Part shown: positions 1 through 9,013 of the stretch, one piece after another
Position numbering within the stretch: position 1 is the stretch's first letter
Layout: each line of letters opens with the position of its first letter
Source: Halogranum rubrum
GTDB lineage: Archaea > Halobacteriota > Halobacteria > Halobacteriales > Haloferacaceae
Direction: 5' to 3'
Assembly (NCBI RefSeq): GCF_900114455.1
Contig: NZ_FOTC01000001.1
Span: 1,017,058-1,081,057 of the forward strand
Length of the DNA stretch: 64,000 nucleotides
Notes under the pieces: model-generated
Told to the model about the DNA's origin: nothing
The model's input: the letters and a program-made list of their open reading frames with translations, nothing else
Database searches by the model: none
Made by a program: the position numbers and the translations under genes

Positions 1-504
1 ATGTACGTGAACATCAACGAGGACGACGAGGGCGAACCGTTCGAACTGTTCGCCACCATCGGCAACTCCGGTGGATTCACGAACTCCTTCACCGAGGCGC
101 TCGCGAAGGTCATCAGTTACTCGCTGCGTTCGGGCGTCGACCCGCGTGAAATCGCCAGCGACCTGCAGGGCATCCGAAGCCCGAAAGTCGCGTGGGACAA
201 GGGTGAACAGATCAACTCCATCCCGGACGCCATCGGCGTCGCCATGCGACGCTACCTCGACGGCGAAATCGACAAGCCGTACCCCAAACAGCAGAGTCTG
301 ACCGAAATCGAGAGCGAGTCGGTCGAAACCGACGCGCCCGAACCGGACGGCGGTGCGGCCACGACTTCCGGTCCGTCGGACGACGCGACGCAGGACCTAC
401 TCGACGCAGGCGAGAGCCCCGAGTGTCCCGAGTGTGGCAACATGACGCTGTACTTCTCGGAAGGCTGCAAGACCTGCGAGTCCTGTGGCTGGTCCGAGTG
501 CTGA
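1..504 (+). CDS. nrdJ: Adenosylcobalamin-dependent ribonucleoside-diphosphate reductase (class II), C-terminal part
   Basis: The 167 codons up to the stop are the C-terminal end of a class II (B12-dependent) ribonucleotide reductase; the gene begins outside the window, and the ATG at base 1 is an internal methionine. Seen: the conserved segment FELFATIGNSGGFTNSFTEA, then IRSPKVAWDKG and SIPDAIGVAMRRYL, an acidic low-complexity linker, and a terminal zinc-ribbon/redox tail with CPECGN followed by CETCxxC-type pairs ending CGWSEC. In this family the C-terminal cysteines re-reduce the active site. The enzyme makes deoxyribonucleotides and needs adenosylcobalamin, like the dehydratase at 56 kb. 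Confidence 0.9.
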   Translation: MYVNINEDDEGEPFELFATIGNSGGFTNSFTEALAKVISYSLRSGVDPREIASDLQGIRSPKVAWDKGEQINSIPDAIGVAMRRYLDGEIDKPYPKQQSLTEIESESVETDAPEPDGGAATTSGPSDDATQDLLDAGESPECPECGNMTLYFSEGCKTCESCGWSEC

Positions 505-722
505 ACCGAACTGCACTGCACTGAGCGTCACGGCGACCGAAACCGGCCGCTCGACTGAGAGGTCGTCCGACCTCACCGGTTTCTCACGAGTCGACAGGTC
601 TCGTCACGTACGCCGGCGTAACCGCGTTCTGACGAGTCGAAACCGACGACGGCGCACGCGCGAACGTGCGCGGACTGGCCGCGCACGAAACCGACTTGGT
701 TCTCGCGCCGAGAGAGGTCGGT

Positions 723-854
723 ATGAGCGAGGAGTCCGCCGAACCGAAGGGGCGACCCTGTCCGTTCTGTGGGGCGTCGATGATGCACCGCCACTGCAAG
801 TACGTCTGTCCGCAACACGGCGTCGTCTACGACTGTGCAGACACGTTCTACTGA
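723..854 (+). CDS. Small zinc-finger protein (43 aa)
   Basis: A 43-residue protein starting at ATG 723, too short for most gene finders. It carries CPFCG near residue 13 and a second pair in CKYVCPQHG, so it should bind one zinc ion through Cys/His residues. Small zinc-finger proteins of this type are common in haloarchaea, and one sits upstream of phytoene synthase in Haloferax (from memory, the HVO_2523 family). The role is unknown. The 218 bases before it hold no gene that I can support. Confidence 0.7.
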   Translation: MSEESAEPKGRPCPFCGASMMHRHCKYVCPQHGVVYDCADTFY

Positions 855-1019
855 GTGTCGAAAAATCTGCAGATGCGAGCGAGCGACCCCGTTTCTGACT
901 GGCGATTTCTCGTTCGCCGTGGCGCGAAACGTTATGTCGAACGCATCCTTAGAGAACTCACACGATATGTGCGGAACTGACATGACTCGACAGACGAGGG
1001 TGCCGCTCATCTCCTCTCT

Positions 1020-1973
1020 ATGGTAGACGACGACCAAATTGCGCGGAGCAAGGAGATTCAACAGCGGACGGGCAAGACCTTCCACTTCGCGACCCGTGTC
1101 CTCCCGAAGCGAGTCAGAGAGGCGACCTATGTCCTCTATGCGTTCTTCCGCGTCGCCGACGAAGTCGTCGACGACGCCGGCGGTGCGACCCCCGACCAGC
1201 AGCGAGAGACGCTCGAACGCCTCCGTGCAGAGGCACTCGGACAGCGAGAGACCGACGACGCCGTCCTCGCCGCGTTCTCGGAGATGCGCGAACAGTACGA
1301 CATCGACGAGACAGACGTCGACATCTTCATCGACGCGATGTTGACCGACATCACGAAGAGTCGCTACGAGACGTACGACGAACTCGAAGCGTACATGGAC
1401 GGGTCGGCCGCCGCCGTCGGCCGGATGATGACGGCCGTGATGGACCCCGACGAGGCCGACAAGGCGCTCCCGCACGCGACGGCCCTCGGTGAGGCGTTCC
1501 AACTCACGAACTTCCTGCGCGACGTCCGAGAGGACGTCGTCGAGCGCGACAGAATCTATCTCCCACAGACCACACTCGACGAACACGGCGTCACGACCGA
1601 ACAGATTCGTTCGTTCGAGATGGACGACCGGTTCGCCGCCGCCATGCGCTCGGAACTCCACCGGGCGGAACATCTCTACAAGAACGGCGTCGCCGGCATC
1701 AAGTTCCTCCCGGAGGATTGTCAGCTCGCTGTCCTCTTAGCCGCCGTGCTCTACGCCGAACACCACCGCCTGATTCGTCGCCGGAACTACGACGTCCTCT
1801 CGAAGACACCGCAGTTGAGCACGCCGCACAAAGCGCTCCTCACCGCGAAGACGTGGCTCCACTGGCAGTTCTCGAAGGACCCCGAGACGGTGTTCAGAAA
1901 GGTGAGTACCGTCTCCTACCACGACTCGCGACACAGCGGCCCGGAACACGCAGAACGGCTACCGACACGGTAG
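1020..1973 (+). CDS. crtB: Phytoene synthase
   Basis: A 317-residue squalene/phytoene synthase family enzyme that condenses two geranylgeranyl diphosphates to phytoene, the first committed step to C40/C50 carotenoids. Seen: first aspartate-rich motif ADEVVDD at residues 46-52, second aspartate-rich motif in LRDVREDVVERDRIYLP at about 164-180, and the conserved helix YVLYAFFRVADE. Length is normal for the family. ATG 1020 gives the expected short N-terminus. It converges on the bacterioruberin genes crtD-lyeJ-cruF on the other strand, leaving 26 bases between the stops, so the locus is a carotenoid cluster. Confidence 0.95.
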   Translation: MVDDDQIARSKEIQQRTGKTFHFATRVLPKRVREATYVLYAFFRVADEVVDDAGGATPDQQRETLERLRAEALGQRETDDAVLAAFSEMREQYDIDETDVDIFIDAMLTDITKSRYETYDELEAYMDGSAAAVGRMMTAVMDPDEADKALPHATALGEAFQLTNFLRDVREDVVERDRIYLPQTTLDEHGVTTEQIRSFEMDDRFAAAMRSELHRAEHLYKNGVAGIKFLPEDCQLAVLLAAVLYAEHHRLIRRRNYDVLSKTPQLSTPHKALLTAKTWLHWQFSKDPETVFRKVSTVSYHDSRHSGPEHAERLPTR

Positions 1974-1999
1974 ATTCGACTCTTCGGACTCTCCTCGCC

Positions 2000-2875
2000 T
2001 CAGTCGCTTCGCCACCACGCCGACAACGCAGGCATCCGAAACAGCCCCGAGTCGAATCGCTCGGTTCGGACGAGACCGACACCGAGTGCCACGGCGACGA
2101 CGACGGCCCCCCAGTTACCGAACCACGCGTTGATGCCGCCCCACAGGATGACGAAACTCACCAAGTCGTCGAGCATGAACTCACACGAGGAGAGTCGCGC
2201 GAGTAGGTCGCCGCGGTCGAACGCCCAGTCGAGGACGACGACGGCGACAGTGGCAGAGAGCACCCACCCGAGATAGTTCGACAGGGGGACGCCGTAGAAG
2301 ACGCCGCCGCCCGGATAGACCCAGAACCCGAGCGCCACTGCGCCGGGGTCGAGCACCACGTCCATGAGGAGGACGGTGGCGATGACGACGGGGAGACGGA
2401 CGAGCGCTCGGTTCGCTCGCGGGCCGAGCAAGAGCAGACAGAGCAGGTAGGCGTTCATCACCAGCGGGAGGAAGAACACCGGGAGGGCCAACGGGATATC
2501 TCCGACTGTCGGCCCGAGTTCGACGTCGTAGTAGAACTGTCCGTAGGGCCACCCGGTGTGGACACCGACGTACTCGATGGCGTAGGCGTAGCCAGCGAGT
2601 GCGAGGACGCCCGTGAGCGCCTTTTTGCCCATCGTCGGGACGACGCCCGCGACGAGTGGTGCGCGCATCACGATGGTCCCCACGAGGACGAGAAGCGGGT
2701 TGAACGCCAGCGGCTCCGGTAACCACTCCATCGCACTGGCGACGAGCAACACCGCGCCGTTGAGCGGGAAGAACACCGAGATGGTGAAGCGGTTCTCGCG
2801 AATAAAGCGGTCGAGTCGAGCCTCGGCCTCCTGTCGCGTCTCGGGGACCGAGTCGAAGACCGTCGCGTCAGCCAT
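2000..2875 (-). CDS. cruF: Bisanhydrobacterioruberin hydratase (CruF-type)
   Basis: A 291-residue polytopic membrane protein of the CruF/carotenoid-biosynthesis (DUF422) family. CruF hydrates the ends of bisanhydrobacterioruberin to give bacterioruberin, the red C50 membrane carotenoid of haloarchaea. Seen: seven or eight hydrophobic segments and the motifs GYAYAIEYVGVHTGWPYGQF and YGVPLSNYLGW, typical of the family. It is the last gene of the crtD-lyeJ-cruF operon, and its start overlaps the lyeJ stop by 8 bases, which points to translational coupling. Confidence 0.9.
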   Translation of the reverse strand: MADATVFDSVPETRQEAEARLDRFIRENRFTISVFFPLNGAVLLVASAMEWLPEPLAFNPLLVLVGTIVMRAPLVAGVVPTMGKKALTGVLALAGYAYAIEYVGVHTGWPYGQFYYDVELGPTVGDIPLALPVFFLPLVMNAYLLCLLLLGPRANRALVRLPVVIATVLLMDVVLDPGAVALGFWVYPGGGVFYGVPLSNYLGWVLSATVAVVVLDWAFDRGDLLARLSSCEFMLDDLVSFVILWGGINAWFGNWGAVVVAVALGVGLVRTERFDSGLFRMPALSAWWRSD

Positions 2876-3701
2876 AGACCACCTCCCAGAGGCCGCCGAG
2901 CGTCAGCACCATGCCGACCACCGTGTTGAGCGCCGGATACCACCAGTAGGCGCGTTCGACGTCGACGCCGGACCGGGTGATAGCGAAGACGGCGATAGGG
3001 TAGGCGACCATGAGCGCGCCGAGTCGGAGGTCCAGCGTCCCGAACGCGAGCGCAGCGAGAAGCCACACCAGCGCGCAGTACCAGTAGGTCCGCGTCTCGC
3101 CGAGGTAGGTCGCCGTCGTCTCGATACCGGCCGCGCGGTCCGGGTCGATGTCGGGAATTGCCGAGAAGGTGTGCATCCCCATCGTCCAGAGCCACCCGCC
3201 GACGACGGTGGCTATGGGTGGGTTCGTCCCCGAGACGGCGGCGTAGGCCGCCGCGCCGGGCAGGATGTAGAGGCCGTTCGAGAGCGAGTCGAGAAACGGC
3301 GTCGTCTTGAACCGTAGCGGTGGGGCGCTGTACTCGACGCCGAGGACGAAGAACCCGACCAGCCACGGCCACGCGACTGCGGGAGTCACGGCGAACGTCG
3401 CGAGGCCGAGGAGCGCAGAGAGAGCGACGGCGGCGACGACAGTCGAGTCTCCCTGGTACCGGACCTCTTTCGCGTCTTTCTTCGGGTTCGCCGCGTCGAC
3501 GTCGGCGTCGAAGACGTCGTTGACACCGTAGAGCAGCACGTTCGCCGGCAGGAGGAAGTACGCGAACAGCGCGAGTGCCTCCAGGGTAAACAGGTCTGTC
3601 ACCGTGTCGGCGGCGAACGCGACGCCGACGACGACCGGCCCTGCCAGATAGAGCCAGAACCGCGGTCGTGAGAGCTTCAGGAGATAGCGGAGGGTAGCCA
3701 T
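2868..3701 (-). CDS. lyeJ: Lycopene elongase/1,2-hydratase (UbiA-type prenyltransferase)
   Basis: A 277-residue UbiA-family membrane prenyltransferase. In haloarchaea this enzyme adds dimethylallyl units to lycopene and hydrates the ends, starting C50 carotenoid synthesis. Seen: first aspartate-rich motif NDVFDADVD, second motif IPDIDPDRAAGIETTA, and eight or nine hydrophobic segments. ATG 3701 is preferred; an in-frame GTG lies at 3707, right against the crtD stop. It sits between crtD (7-base gap) and cruF (8-base overlap), so the three genes are one transcript. Confidence 0.9.
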   Translation of the reverse strand: MATLRYLLKLSRPRFWLYLAGPVVVGVAFAADTVTDLFTLEALALFAYFLLPANVLLYGVNDVFDADVDAANPKKDAKEVRYQGDSTVVAAVALSALLGLATFAVTPAVAWPWLVGFFVLGVEYSAPPLRFKTTPFLDSLSNGLYILPGAAAYAAVSGTNPPIATVVGGWLWTMGMHTFSAIPDIDPDRAAGIETTATYLGETRTYWYCALVWLLAALAFGTLDLRLGALMVAYPIAVFAITRSGVDVERAYWWYPALNTVVGMVLTLGGLWEVVYG

Positions 3702-3708
3702 CGTCACC

Positions 3709-5316
3709 TCACTTCGCAGGCGTCGTCTTGGCTACCGTCTCTGCGGTCAGTCGACCGCTGATGAGACACATCGGGACGCCGATGCCGGGCGTCGTGTACG
3801 ACCCGGTGAAGTAGAGACCGTCCATCGCCTTCGAAGCGTGTGGCGGGCGCAGGAGAGCCGTCTGGGTGAGTGTGTGGGCGAGACCGAGTGCGGTCCCCTG
3901 TTGGCTGTTGTACCGACTGCTGAAGTCGTCGAGACAGAACGACTCCTCCATGACGATTCGGTCACGGAGGTCGACGCCGGTGTGTTCGGCGATGTCGTCG
4001 AGCACTAGGTCACGGTAGCTCTGTCGAATCTCCGGGGTGTCTTCGATTCCGGGCGCGATGGGGACGAGCGCGAATAGGTTGCTGTGGCCCTCCGGGGCGA
4101 CGGTGTCGTCCGTCTTCGAGGGGACACAGAGGTAGTACGCGGGGTCTTCGGGCCACGCCGGTTCGTCGAAGATGGTCTCGAAGTGGTCGTTCCAGTCGGT
4201 CGGGAGCACGAGCGTGTGGTGTTCTAACTCCTCGACGTCGCCCTCGACGCCGAGATAGAGCAGGAACGCCGAGGGTGCGTAGGTCCGAGTGTCCCAGTAC
4301 TCTGCGCTGTACTGTCGCTTCTCCGGCGGCAAGAGTTCCTGTTCGGTGTGGGCGTAGTCGGCGTCGCTGACGACGATGTCGGAGAGGTACGCCTCGTCGT
4401 CGGTGCGGACGACGAACCCGCCGCGACGGCCCCGAATCTCCCTGACTTCGGCGTCGGTGTGGAAGGTGACACCCAGTTCCTCGGCCAACTCGACCATCCC
4501 GTCGACGACGGCACCGAGTCCCCCGTCGGGGTAGTAGACGCCGAGTTCGAAGTCGACGTAGCTCATCAGGTTGTAGAGGGCGGGCGTGTTCGTCGGCGCG
4601 CCGCCGAGGAAGACGAGGGTGTACTGCATTATCTGCTGGAGTTTCGGGTGGTCGAAGTAGTCCTCGACGTGTCCTTGCATCGATCCGACGAGCGAGAGTC
4701 CCCACGAGTACCGTAAGACGTCGGGGTCGACGTAGTCGCGGAGGTTCGGGCGGTCGGTGTAGACGAAGTGGTCCATCCCGATGCGGTAGTTCCGTTCGGA
4801 CTTTTCGAGATAGCGGTCGAACGCCTCGGCCGCGCCGGGTTCGTACGCCTCGAACGTCCGGCGGTTCTCGTCCATGTCGGGGACCATATCCACCCGGTCG
4901 CCGTCTTTGAAGAAGATGCGATAGTGAGGGTCCAGTCGAGTGAGACCGTAGTACTCCGACGGATGTTTGCCGAAGTCGGCGAAGAAGTGCTCGAACACGT
5001 CGGGCATGAGGTACCACGACGGACCCATGTCGAACCGGAAGCCGTCGCGTTCCAGGCGACTAGCCCGGCCACCGAGTTGTTCGTTCTTCTCCAGCACCGT
5101 GACGTCGGCACCGGCCTGTGCGAGATAGCACGCCGTGGAGAGTCCGCCGAACCCGCTGCCGACGACGACGACGGACTCGCCGTCGACGGCACCGAGGTCG
5201 GTCGTGAGGTGGCGCTTCTCCGGGTCGAGTCCGGAGTCGCCGTCGAAGTCGTACGAGCGACTATCGTCGCTAGACGAAGAGAGAGACCCGTCGCCGTAGT
5301 CCGAGACCGAATCCAT
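3709..5316 (-). CDS. crtD: Carotenoid 3,4-desaturase (CrtD/CrtI family)
   Basis: An FAD-dependent carotenoid desaturase of 535 residues. Seen: the N-terminal dinucleotide-binding fold VVVGSGFGGLSTACYLAQAG followed by VLEKNEQLGGRASR, the CrtI-type segment FRFDMGPSWYLMPDVFEHFF, and the C-terminal GLYFTGSYTTPGIGVPMCLISGR split over the FAD-binding end. In haloarchaea CrtD introduces the 3,4 double bonds during bacterioruberin synthesis. ATG 5316 is preferred over ATG/GTG options upstream because a TATA-like box lies about 27-34 bases before it. It is the first gene of the operon with lyeJ and cruF. Confidence 0.9.
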   Translation of the reverse strand: MDSVSDYGDGSLSSSSDDSRSYDFDGDSGLDPEKRHLTTDLGAVDGESVVVVGSGFGGLSTACYLAQAGADVTVLEKNEQLGGRASRLERDGFRFDMGPSWYLMPDVFEHFFADFGKHPSEYYGLTRLDPHYRIFFKDGDRVDMVPDMDENRRTFEAYEPGAAEAFDRYLEKSERNYRIGMDHFVYTDRPNLRDYVDPDVLRYSWGLSLVGSMQGHVEDYFDHPKLQQIMQYTLVFLGGAPTNTPALYNLMSYVDFELGVYYPDGGLGAVVDGMVELAEELGVTFHTDAEVREIRGRRGGFVVRTDDEAYLSDIVVSDADYAHTEQELLPPEKRQYSAEYWDTRTYAPSAFLLYLGVEGDVEELEHHTLVLPTDWNDHFETIFDEPAWPEDPAYYLCVPSKTDDTVAPEGHSNLFALVPIAPGIEDTPEIRQSYRDLVLDDIAEHTGVDLRDRIVMEESFCLDDFSSRYNSQQGTALGLAHTLTQTALLRPPHASKAMDGLYFTGSYTTPGIGVPMCLISGRLTAETVAKTTPAK

Positions 5317-5342
5317 AGACTCGCCTAGGGACGAGGGAAGCA

Positions 5343-5350
5343 TAAAATAA
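5343..5350 (-). promoter_or_regulatory. TATA-like promoter of crtD-lyeJ-cruF
   Basis: On the minus strand the AT-rich octamer TTATTTTA lies 27-34 bases before ATG 5316, in an otherwise GC-rich stretch. This is the spacing of an archaeal TATA box serving a leaderless transcript, and it decides the crtD start. Confidence 0.55.
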
Positions 5351-5465
5351 CTGACCCACCCGGTGGACTGCCGGCATCGCGCTGTCAGCGGCTGAGACCA
5401 CCGAATGCCCGGAATTACCCTGCCGATGTACGTACATTTAGGTCGAATTCGTCCCTAGCGCCTCC

Positions 5466-6161
5466 ATGAACGGGAAGACGGTCGTCGTCACCGGCGCGAG
5501 TCGTGGTCTCGGAAAGGCAGTCGCAACGGCGTTCGCCGACGCCGGCGCTCGGGTCGTCGTCTGTGCGCGCGAGGCCGACGAACTGGACGCCGCCGTCGCC
5601 GACATCGCTGGGGACGACACCGGCGACGTGACCGGCCTCCGCGCGGACGTCCGCGACGAGTTCGACGTTGAGCGACTGATGGAGACGGCAGTGAGAGGCG
5701 TCGACAGAATCGACGTCGTCGTCGCCAACGCTGGAACGATTCACGGCGCACCCGGCGAGATGGCCATCGACGAGGAGTCCTACACCGCCTTCGACGACAC
5801 CTTCCGGACCAACGTCCGCGGCGTCTTCGCGACGGTCAAAGAGGCACTCCCACACATGGCGTCAGACGGTCGAGTGCTCGTCCCCTCGGGGTCCGTCGCC
5901 CACGACGCGAAAGCCGGGATGGGCGGCTACGCCGCCTCGAAGGCTGGTGCGGAAGCAGTGGCTCGTGGCTTCGCCGTCGACGTCGACCAGACCGTCGGCG
6001 TCGTCGACCCCGGGTTGGCGGCGACGGAGTTGACGGGCGGGCAGGGTCGCGACCCGGCGGGCCTCGCACCGATGTATCTCTGGGCGGCGACCGAACTCGA
6101 CGCTGAGGAACTGGACGGCCAGCGCGTGACGGTCAAACAGTGGAAGCAGGCGACGCGCTGA
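5466..6161 (+). CDS. Short-chain dehydrogenase/reductase
   Basis: A 231-residue classical SDR oxidoreductase. Seen: NAD(P)-binding TGASRGLGKA at residues 9-18, the ANAG motif near 92, the catalytic Ser in VPSGSVAHD and the YAASK catalytic Tyr/Lys, then VDPGLAATEL. The fold and catalytic residues are complete. The substrate cannot be read from the sequence. It is divergent from crtD, with about 150 bases between the starts, so a carotenoid or lipid role is possible but unproven. Arginine after the Rossmann motif (CAREADE) hints at NADP preference. Confidence 0.85.
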   Translation: MNGKTVVVTGASRGLGKAVATAFADAGARVVVCAREADELDAAVADIAGDDTGDVTGLRADVRDEFDVERLMETAVRGVDRIDVVVANAGTIHGAPGEMAIDEESYTAFDDTFRTNVRGVFATVKEALPHMASDGRVLVPSGSVAHDAKAGMGGYAASKAGAEAVARGFAVDVDQTVGVVDPGLAATELTGGQGRDPAGLAPMYLWAATELDAEELDGQRVTVKQWKQATR

Positions 6162-6224
6162 CGGTGAGGCGGTAAGCGCTGTCACTCTGCGGTCGGAAAT
6201 CCGAAAGAGAAGTGAGTCGGTTGG

Positions 6225-6602
6225 TTACTCGTCGTCGACGAGGACGGCGTTGACCTGTCCGTTCTGACCAGGACGGGAGGTGACGCGTGCGTTACCGAGG
6301 TCCGTCTCGATGAGTGCGCCCTTCGTGATGATGTTTCGGCGGATGTAGTTGATGTTCGCCGGGTTGTCGACGACGTTCTCGATGGTGGCTTCCTTCGTCT
6401 CTTCGCCGTCTGCGACCTGTGCGACGTTCGTCGACAGCGCGCGAATCTTCTTCTCGTTGCCGCGGGAGTCGATGGTCTGGAGTCGGGGTTCGCCGACCGT
6501 CGTCTCTGCCGGTTCACGACCGAGCTGGTAGCGCTTCTTGTTTCGGAAGTGCTTCAGTCGTCCGCCGGTACGCTTTCGCTTGGAGCGTCCCTGATCTTTC
6601 AT
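6225..6602 (-). CDS. rps8e: 30S ribosomal protein S8e
   Basis: A 125-residue archaeal/eukaryotic-type small-subunit ribosomal protein. Seen: KDQGRSKRKRTGGRLKHFRN at the start, RNKKRYQLGREPAETTVGEP, and the C-terminal NPANINYIRRNIITKGALIE and GNARVTSRPGQNGQVNAVLV. Length and order match S8e. ATG 6602 is chosen because the family begins directly with this basic stretch; the in-frame codons upstream do not match. A single-copy housekeeping gene. Confidence 0.97.
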   Translation of the reverse strand: MKDQGRSKRKRTGGRLKHFRNKKRYQLGREPAETTVGEPRLQTIDSRGNEKKIRALSTNVAQVADGEETKEATIENVVDNPANINYIRRNIITKGALIETDLGNARVTSRPGQNGQVNAVLVDDE

Positions 6603-6864
6603 ACCCGGTAGAACTGCCAGCAACTACTTGAATGAACCGAATCGGAACCGAGTCGGCGCGTCTCTGCGGCGTGCTCGACCGCCACACGCCACTCCGACTC
6701 GTGCAGTCCGAGTCGTACAGTCCGACCCGTGTCACTCGACCCGTGCCGACGGCGACCGTGTCGACAGCCGCTGTGCGCCCCGCTCACAACTGTTGAGACG
6801 TTGACGGCTAACGTTGCAGTTATGACCCTATACTTCCTCTGGAGTCGTAATGTCGAAGCCGACT

Positions 6865-7134
6865 ATGAGCGAAGAACAGAACGTCGAACGCCGAATCGAC
6901 CCCGAAGTCCACCTCGGGACGACCGTCGTCGACGCCGTGAGCGAGGCGACGGGCGTTCCCGTGAGCCAGATGGATTCGGAGTTGAACCAGTGTGTCGACC
7001 CGGACGCGCTCGACGACCTGTTTTCCGACCGGTTCGACGGGACTCCCCGACAGGGTGGACAACTACTGTTCTCGATACTCGGGTGTAGTGTCCAGGTCCA
7101 CGGCGACGGTCGTGTCGTCGTCACACCCGAATAA
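6865..7134 (+). CDS. HalOD1 output-domain protein
   Basis: A protein of about 90 residues consisting of one HalOD1 (halobacterial output domain 1) module. Seen: TTVVDAVSEATGVPVSQM, then VDPDALDDLFSDRF and the closing LFSILGCSVQVHGDGRVVVT pattern. Such stand-alone domains are thought to act in haloarchaeal signalling, but partner and mechanism are unknown. An upstream ATG at 6850 is also in frame. A TATA-like CCTATACTT at 6826-6834 puts the transcript start near 6855, which favours ATG 6865. Confidence 0.8.
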   Translation: MSEEQNVERRIDPEVHLGTTVVDAVSEATGVPVSQMDSELNQCVDPDALDDLFSDRFDGTPRQGGQLLFSILGCSVQVHGDGRVVVTPE

Positions 7135-7261
7135 CCGACAGTTCGACGCAGATTCGTCGAGTCGGTCGTTACGTAGTCGAGTCGCCTGATCGTGGAGTAC
7201 GTAGTGAACGGTTCGGCGCGTTCAGCAAGGTTTAGTGCGCTGGTGCGTCGTCTCTCGTACG

Positions 7262-7711
7262 ATGAGCCTCGACGTCGCCGTGGCCGTTCCATTCCGTCAA
7301 CAGGGCAAGACACGACTCGGAGAGGGAGCGTTCGTCGTCGCACTCTCGCTCGACCGCGATTGGTTCTCTCCCGACCAAGCGAAGCGTCTCATCGACGTCG
7401 CTGCCGGACGCGGACTCGTCTCCCGCGAGGACGGCGACGTCGTCGCCCAGTTCGACCCGAACGACGTCGACGTTCCTGAGAACTTCGCCCCCGACGCCTC
7501 CATCCTCCGCGAACAGTCGACGTTCGAGATGATTCTGGACGCGCTGGTCGCTGCAGGCCACGAGAAACAGGAGGTCGTCGCCACGGTCAACGAACACCAG
7601 CGTGACCTCGGTGTGACACTCGAAACCGCGGCGATTCTCTACGCCCGCCGCAACGACGTCGACGTGGCGGACGCTGCCGAGAAGGCACGGAACGAACTCG
7701 TTCAGGGGTGA
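7262..7711 (+). CDS. DUF2240 family protein
   Basis: A 149-residue soluble protein. The opening LDVAVAVPFRQQGKTRLGEG and the FVVALSLDRDWFSPDQAKRL segment are those of the archaeal DUF2240 family, which has no known function. The middle looks like a winged-helix arrangement (DQAKRLIDVAAGRGLVSRED). ATG 7262 fits; the in-frame extension to 7235 lacks family similarity. It ends by overlapping the convergent methyltransferase gene by 10 bases. Confidence 0.8.
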   Translation: MSLDVAVAVPFRQQGKTRLGEGAFVVALSLDRDWFSPDQAKRLIDVAAGRGLVSREDGDVVAQFDPNDVDVPENFAPDASILREQSTFEMILDALVAAGHEKQEVVATVNEHQRDLGVTLETAAILYARRNDVDVADAAEKARNELVQG

Positions 7712-8355
7712 GTCGACTCGGGTCGGAACGCCCGCAGCGTATCGCGTCTGTTCGTCGTCGACGCCGTCTGGACGAGACCGAGTTCGGTGAAGACGGACTC
7801 CCAGTTACGGTAGTAGAGCGGCACGTCGTCGTCGACGTAGTTCACCTCTGCTTCGGACTCGTCTGACTCGGAAGGGACACCTTCTTCGGAGTCGTCGCCT
7901 GGTCCTTCGATTTCGACGGTGGCGACGAGGTCACTCGCGACGCGAGCGATGTCTGCGAAGACGTGACTGTCGTCCGGGTGGATGTGCTGGAGTGTCTCTA
8001 CCGAGTAGACGACGTCGAACTCGTCGTCGTCGAGGGCCGGGAGGAACGACTCGATGGCGTCGACGGTGAACGTCCCCTGTTCGGCGAGTTCGGGGTACGC
8101 GTCTTCCATCACGGTGAACGCCTCCTCGTTGATGTCGATACCGTGGAGGTTCTGATAGCCGTGGTCGAGGAGGTGTGCGAGATGCCGCCCCGAACTACAG
8201 CCGAGTTCGAGGATACGGGCGTCCGTGTCGACGGCGTCCTCGAGGGCAGACTGAATCCACTCGCTCGTCTCGTCGGGTCCGTAGTAGGCGTAGTAGTCTG
8301 GCGAGTACTCTCCCGACCGCTCTGCCCACTCCTGACGGACGTCGTTAGAATTCAC
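7702..8355 (-). CDS. Class I SAM-dependent methyltransferase, GTG start
   Basis: A methyltransferase of about 217 residues. Seen: the SAM-binding motif I ILELGCSSGRHLAHL, the acidic motif II in GIDINEEAF, motif III DVVYSVETLQHIHPDD, and the N-terminal EWAERSGEYSPDYYAYYGPD. There is no ATG in a sensible place. GTG 8355 is chosen because a TATA-like TTTATCA at 8380-8386 lies about 27 bases upstream; GTG 8367 is the alternative. The substrate is unknown. An acidic, serine-rich insert (residues about 160-175) precedes the C-terminal sheet. Confidence 0.8.
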   Translation of the reverse strand: MNSNDVRQEWAERSGEYSPDYYAYYGPDETSEWIQSALEDAVDTDARILELGCSSGRHLAHLLDHGYQNLHGIDINEEAFTVMEDAYPELAEQGTFTVDAIESFLPALDDDEFDVVYSVETLQHIHPDDSHVFADIARVASDLVATVEIEGPGDDSEEGVPSESDESEAEVNYVDDDVPLYYRNWESVFTELGLVQTASTTNRRDTLRAFRPESTHP

Positions 8356-8611
8356 TACTGTCGACACCGGGCGCACAGTGATAAACCCCCCATTCGCTGT
8401 CTGTAGGGTGACGGAGCCACGAGAACGAACGATGTGACAGAAATGACTCTCACTGGTTCCGAACTGCGCTGTTCGGCGACGGTGAGCGGACAAACACCGA
8501 ATAACTGTCGGGTGTCTCGGTGCGTTCTCGTTCGTCTGTCAACAAGTACTCGCCCGTGATATCACGACCCGCACAAGCCTTAACTACGTCCCTCTGGTTT
8601 GTCCACAAGCA

Positions 8612-8806
8612 ATGGCGAAAGGCGAAGTTGATTTCTTCAACGACACAGGCGGCTACGGTTTCATCTCGACGGACGACGCGGACGACGACGTGTTCTTCCA
8701 CATGGAAGACATTAGCGGTCCGGACCTCGAAGAGGGTCAGGAAGTCGAATTCGAGATCGAGCAGGCCCCGAAGGGCCCGCGCGCAAAGAACCTGACTCGA
8801 CTTTAA
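8612..8806 (+). CDS. cspA: Cold-shock domain protein (CspA family)
   Basis: A 64-residue single cold-shock domain. Seen: RNP1-type GYGFIS at residues 14-19 and RNP2-type DVFFHM at about 26-31, with the usual GEVDFFNDTGGYG opening. It binds single-stranded RNA or DNA and acts as a chaperone in the cytoplasm. The protein is strongly acidic, as in other haloarchaeal Csp proteins. The gene stands alone with its own promoter region and is followed by an AT-rich stretch. Confidence 0.95.
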   Translation: MAKGEVDFFNDTGGYGFISTDDADDDVFFHMEDISGPDLEEGQEVEFEIEQAPKGPRAKNLTRL

Positions 8807-8904
8807 ATTAGTTTAGTACGCCGTTCACACGGCAAAACGACCCCACAACATTCTCAGTATCTCACATCGACCAGCGGTGCGTCTGTCTCCCGAGTCAAAC
8901 ACGC

Positions 8905-8988
8905 TATAGTAACCGCTACAACCGTTCACACACCCGACCGCACGCTGCCACGCGGTCGAGTGTGCATCAGCTTGGAGAGGTTACTATA
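8905..8988. repeat. Palindromic intergenic element, copy A
   Basis: An 84-bp element with perfect 10-bp terminal inverted repeats TATAGTAACC (8905-8914) and GGTTACTATA (8979-8988). It encloses a strong inner hairpin: the 13 bases at 8929-8941 pair with 8952-8964 with one mismatch. It ends 25 bases before the next start codon. A related copy lies at 36567-36647. It resembles a small dispersed repeat or a mobile structural element and has no coding capacity. Confidence 0.7.
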
Positions 8989-9013
8989 ACTGTCACCCCG
9001 AGCAACGACGAGT

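Noticed and set aside
2613-3317. Plus-strand frame opposite lyeJ and cruF
   Set aside because: It is antisense to two recognised membrane enzymes and lacks any domain.
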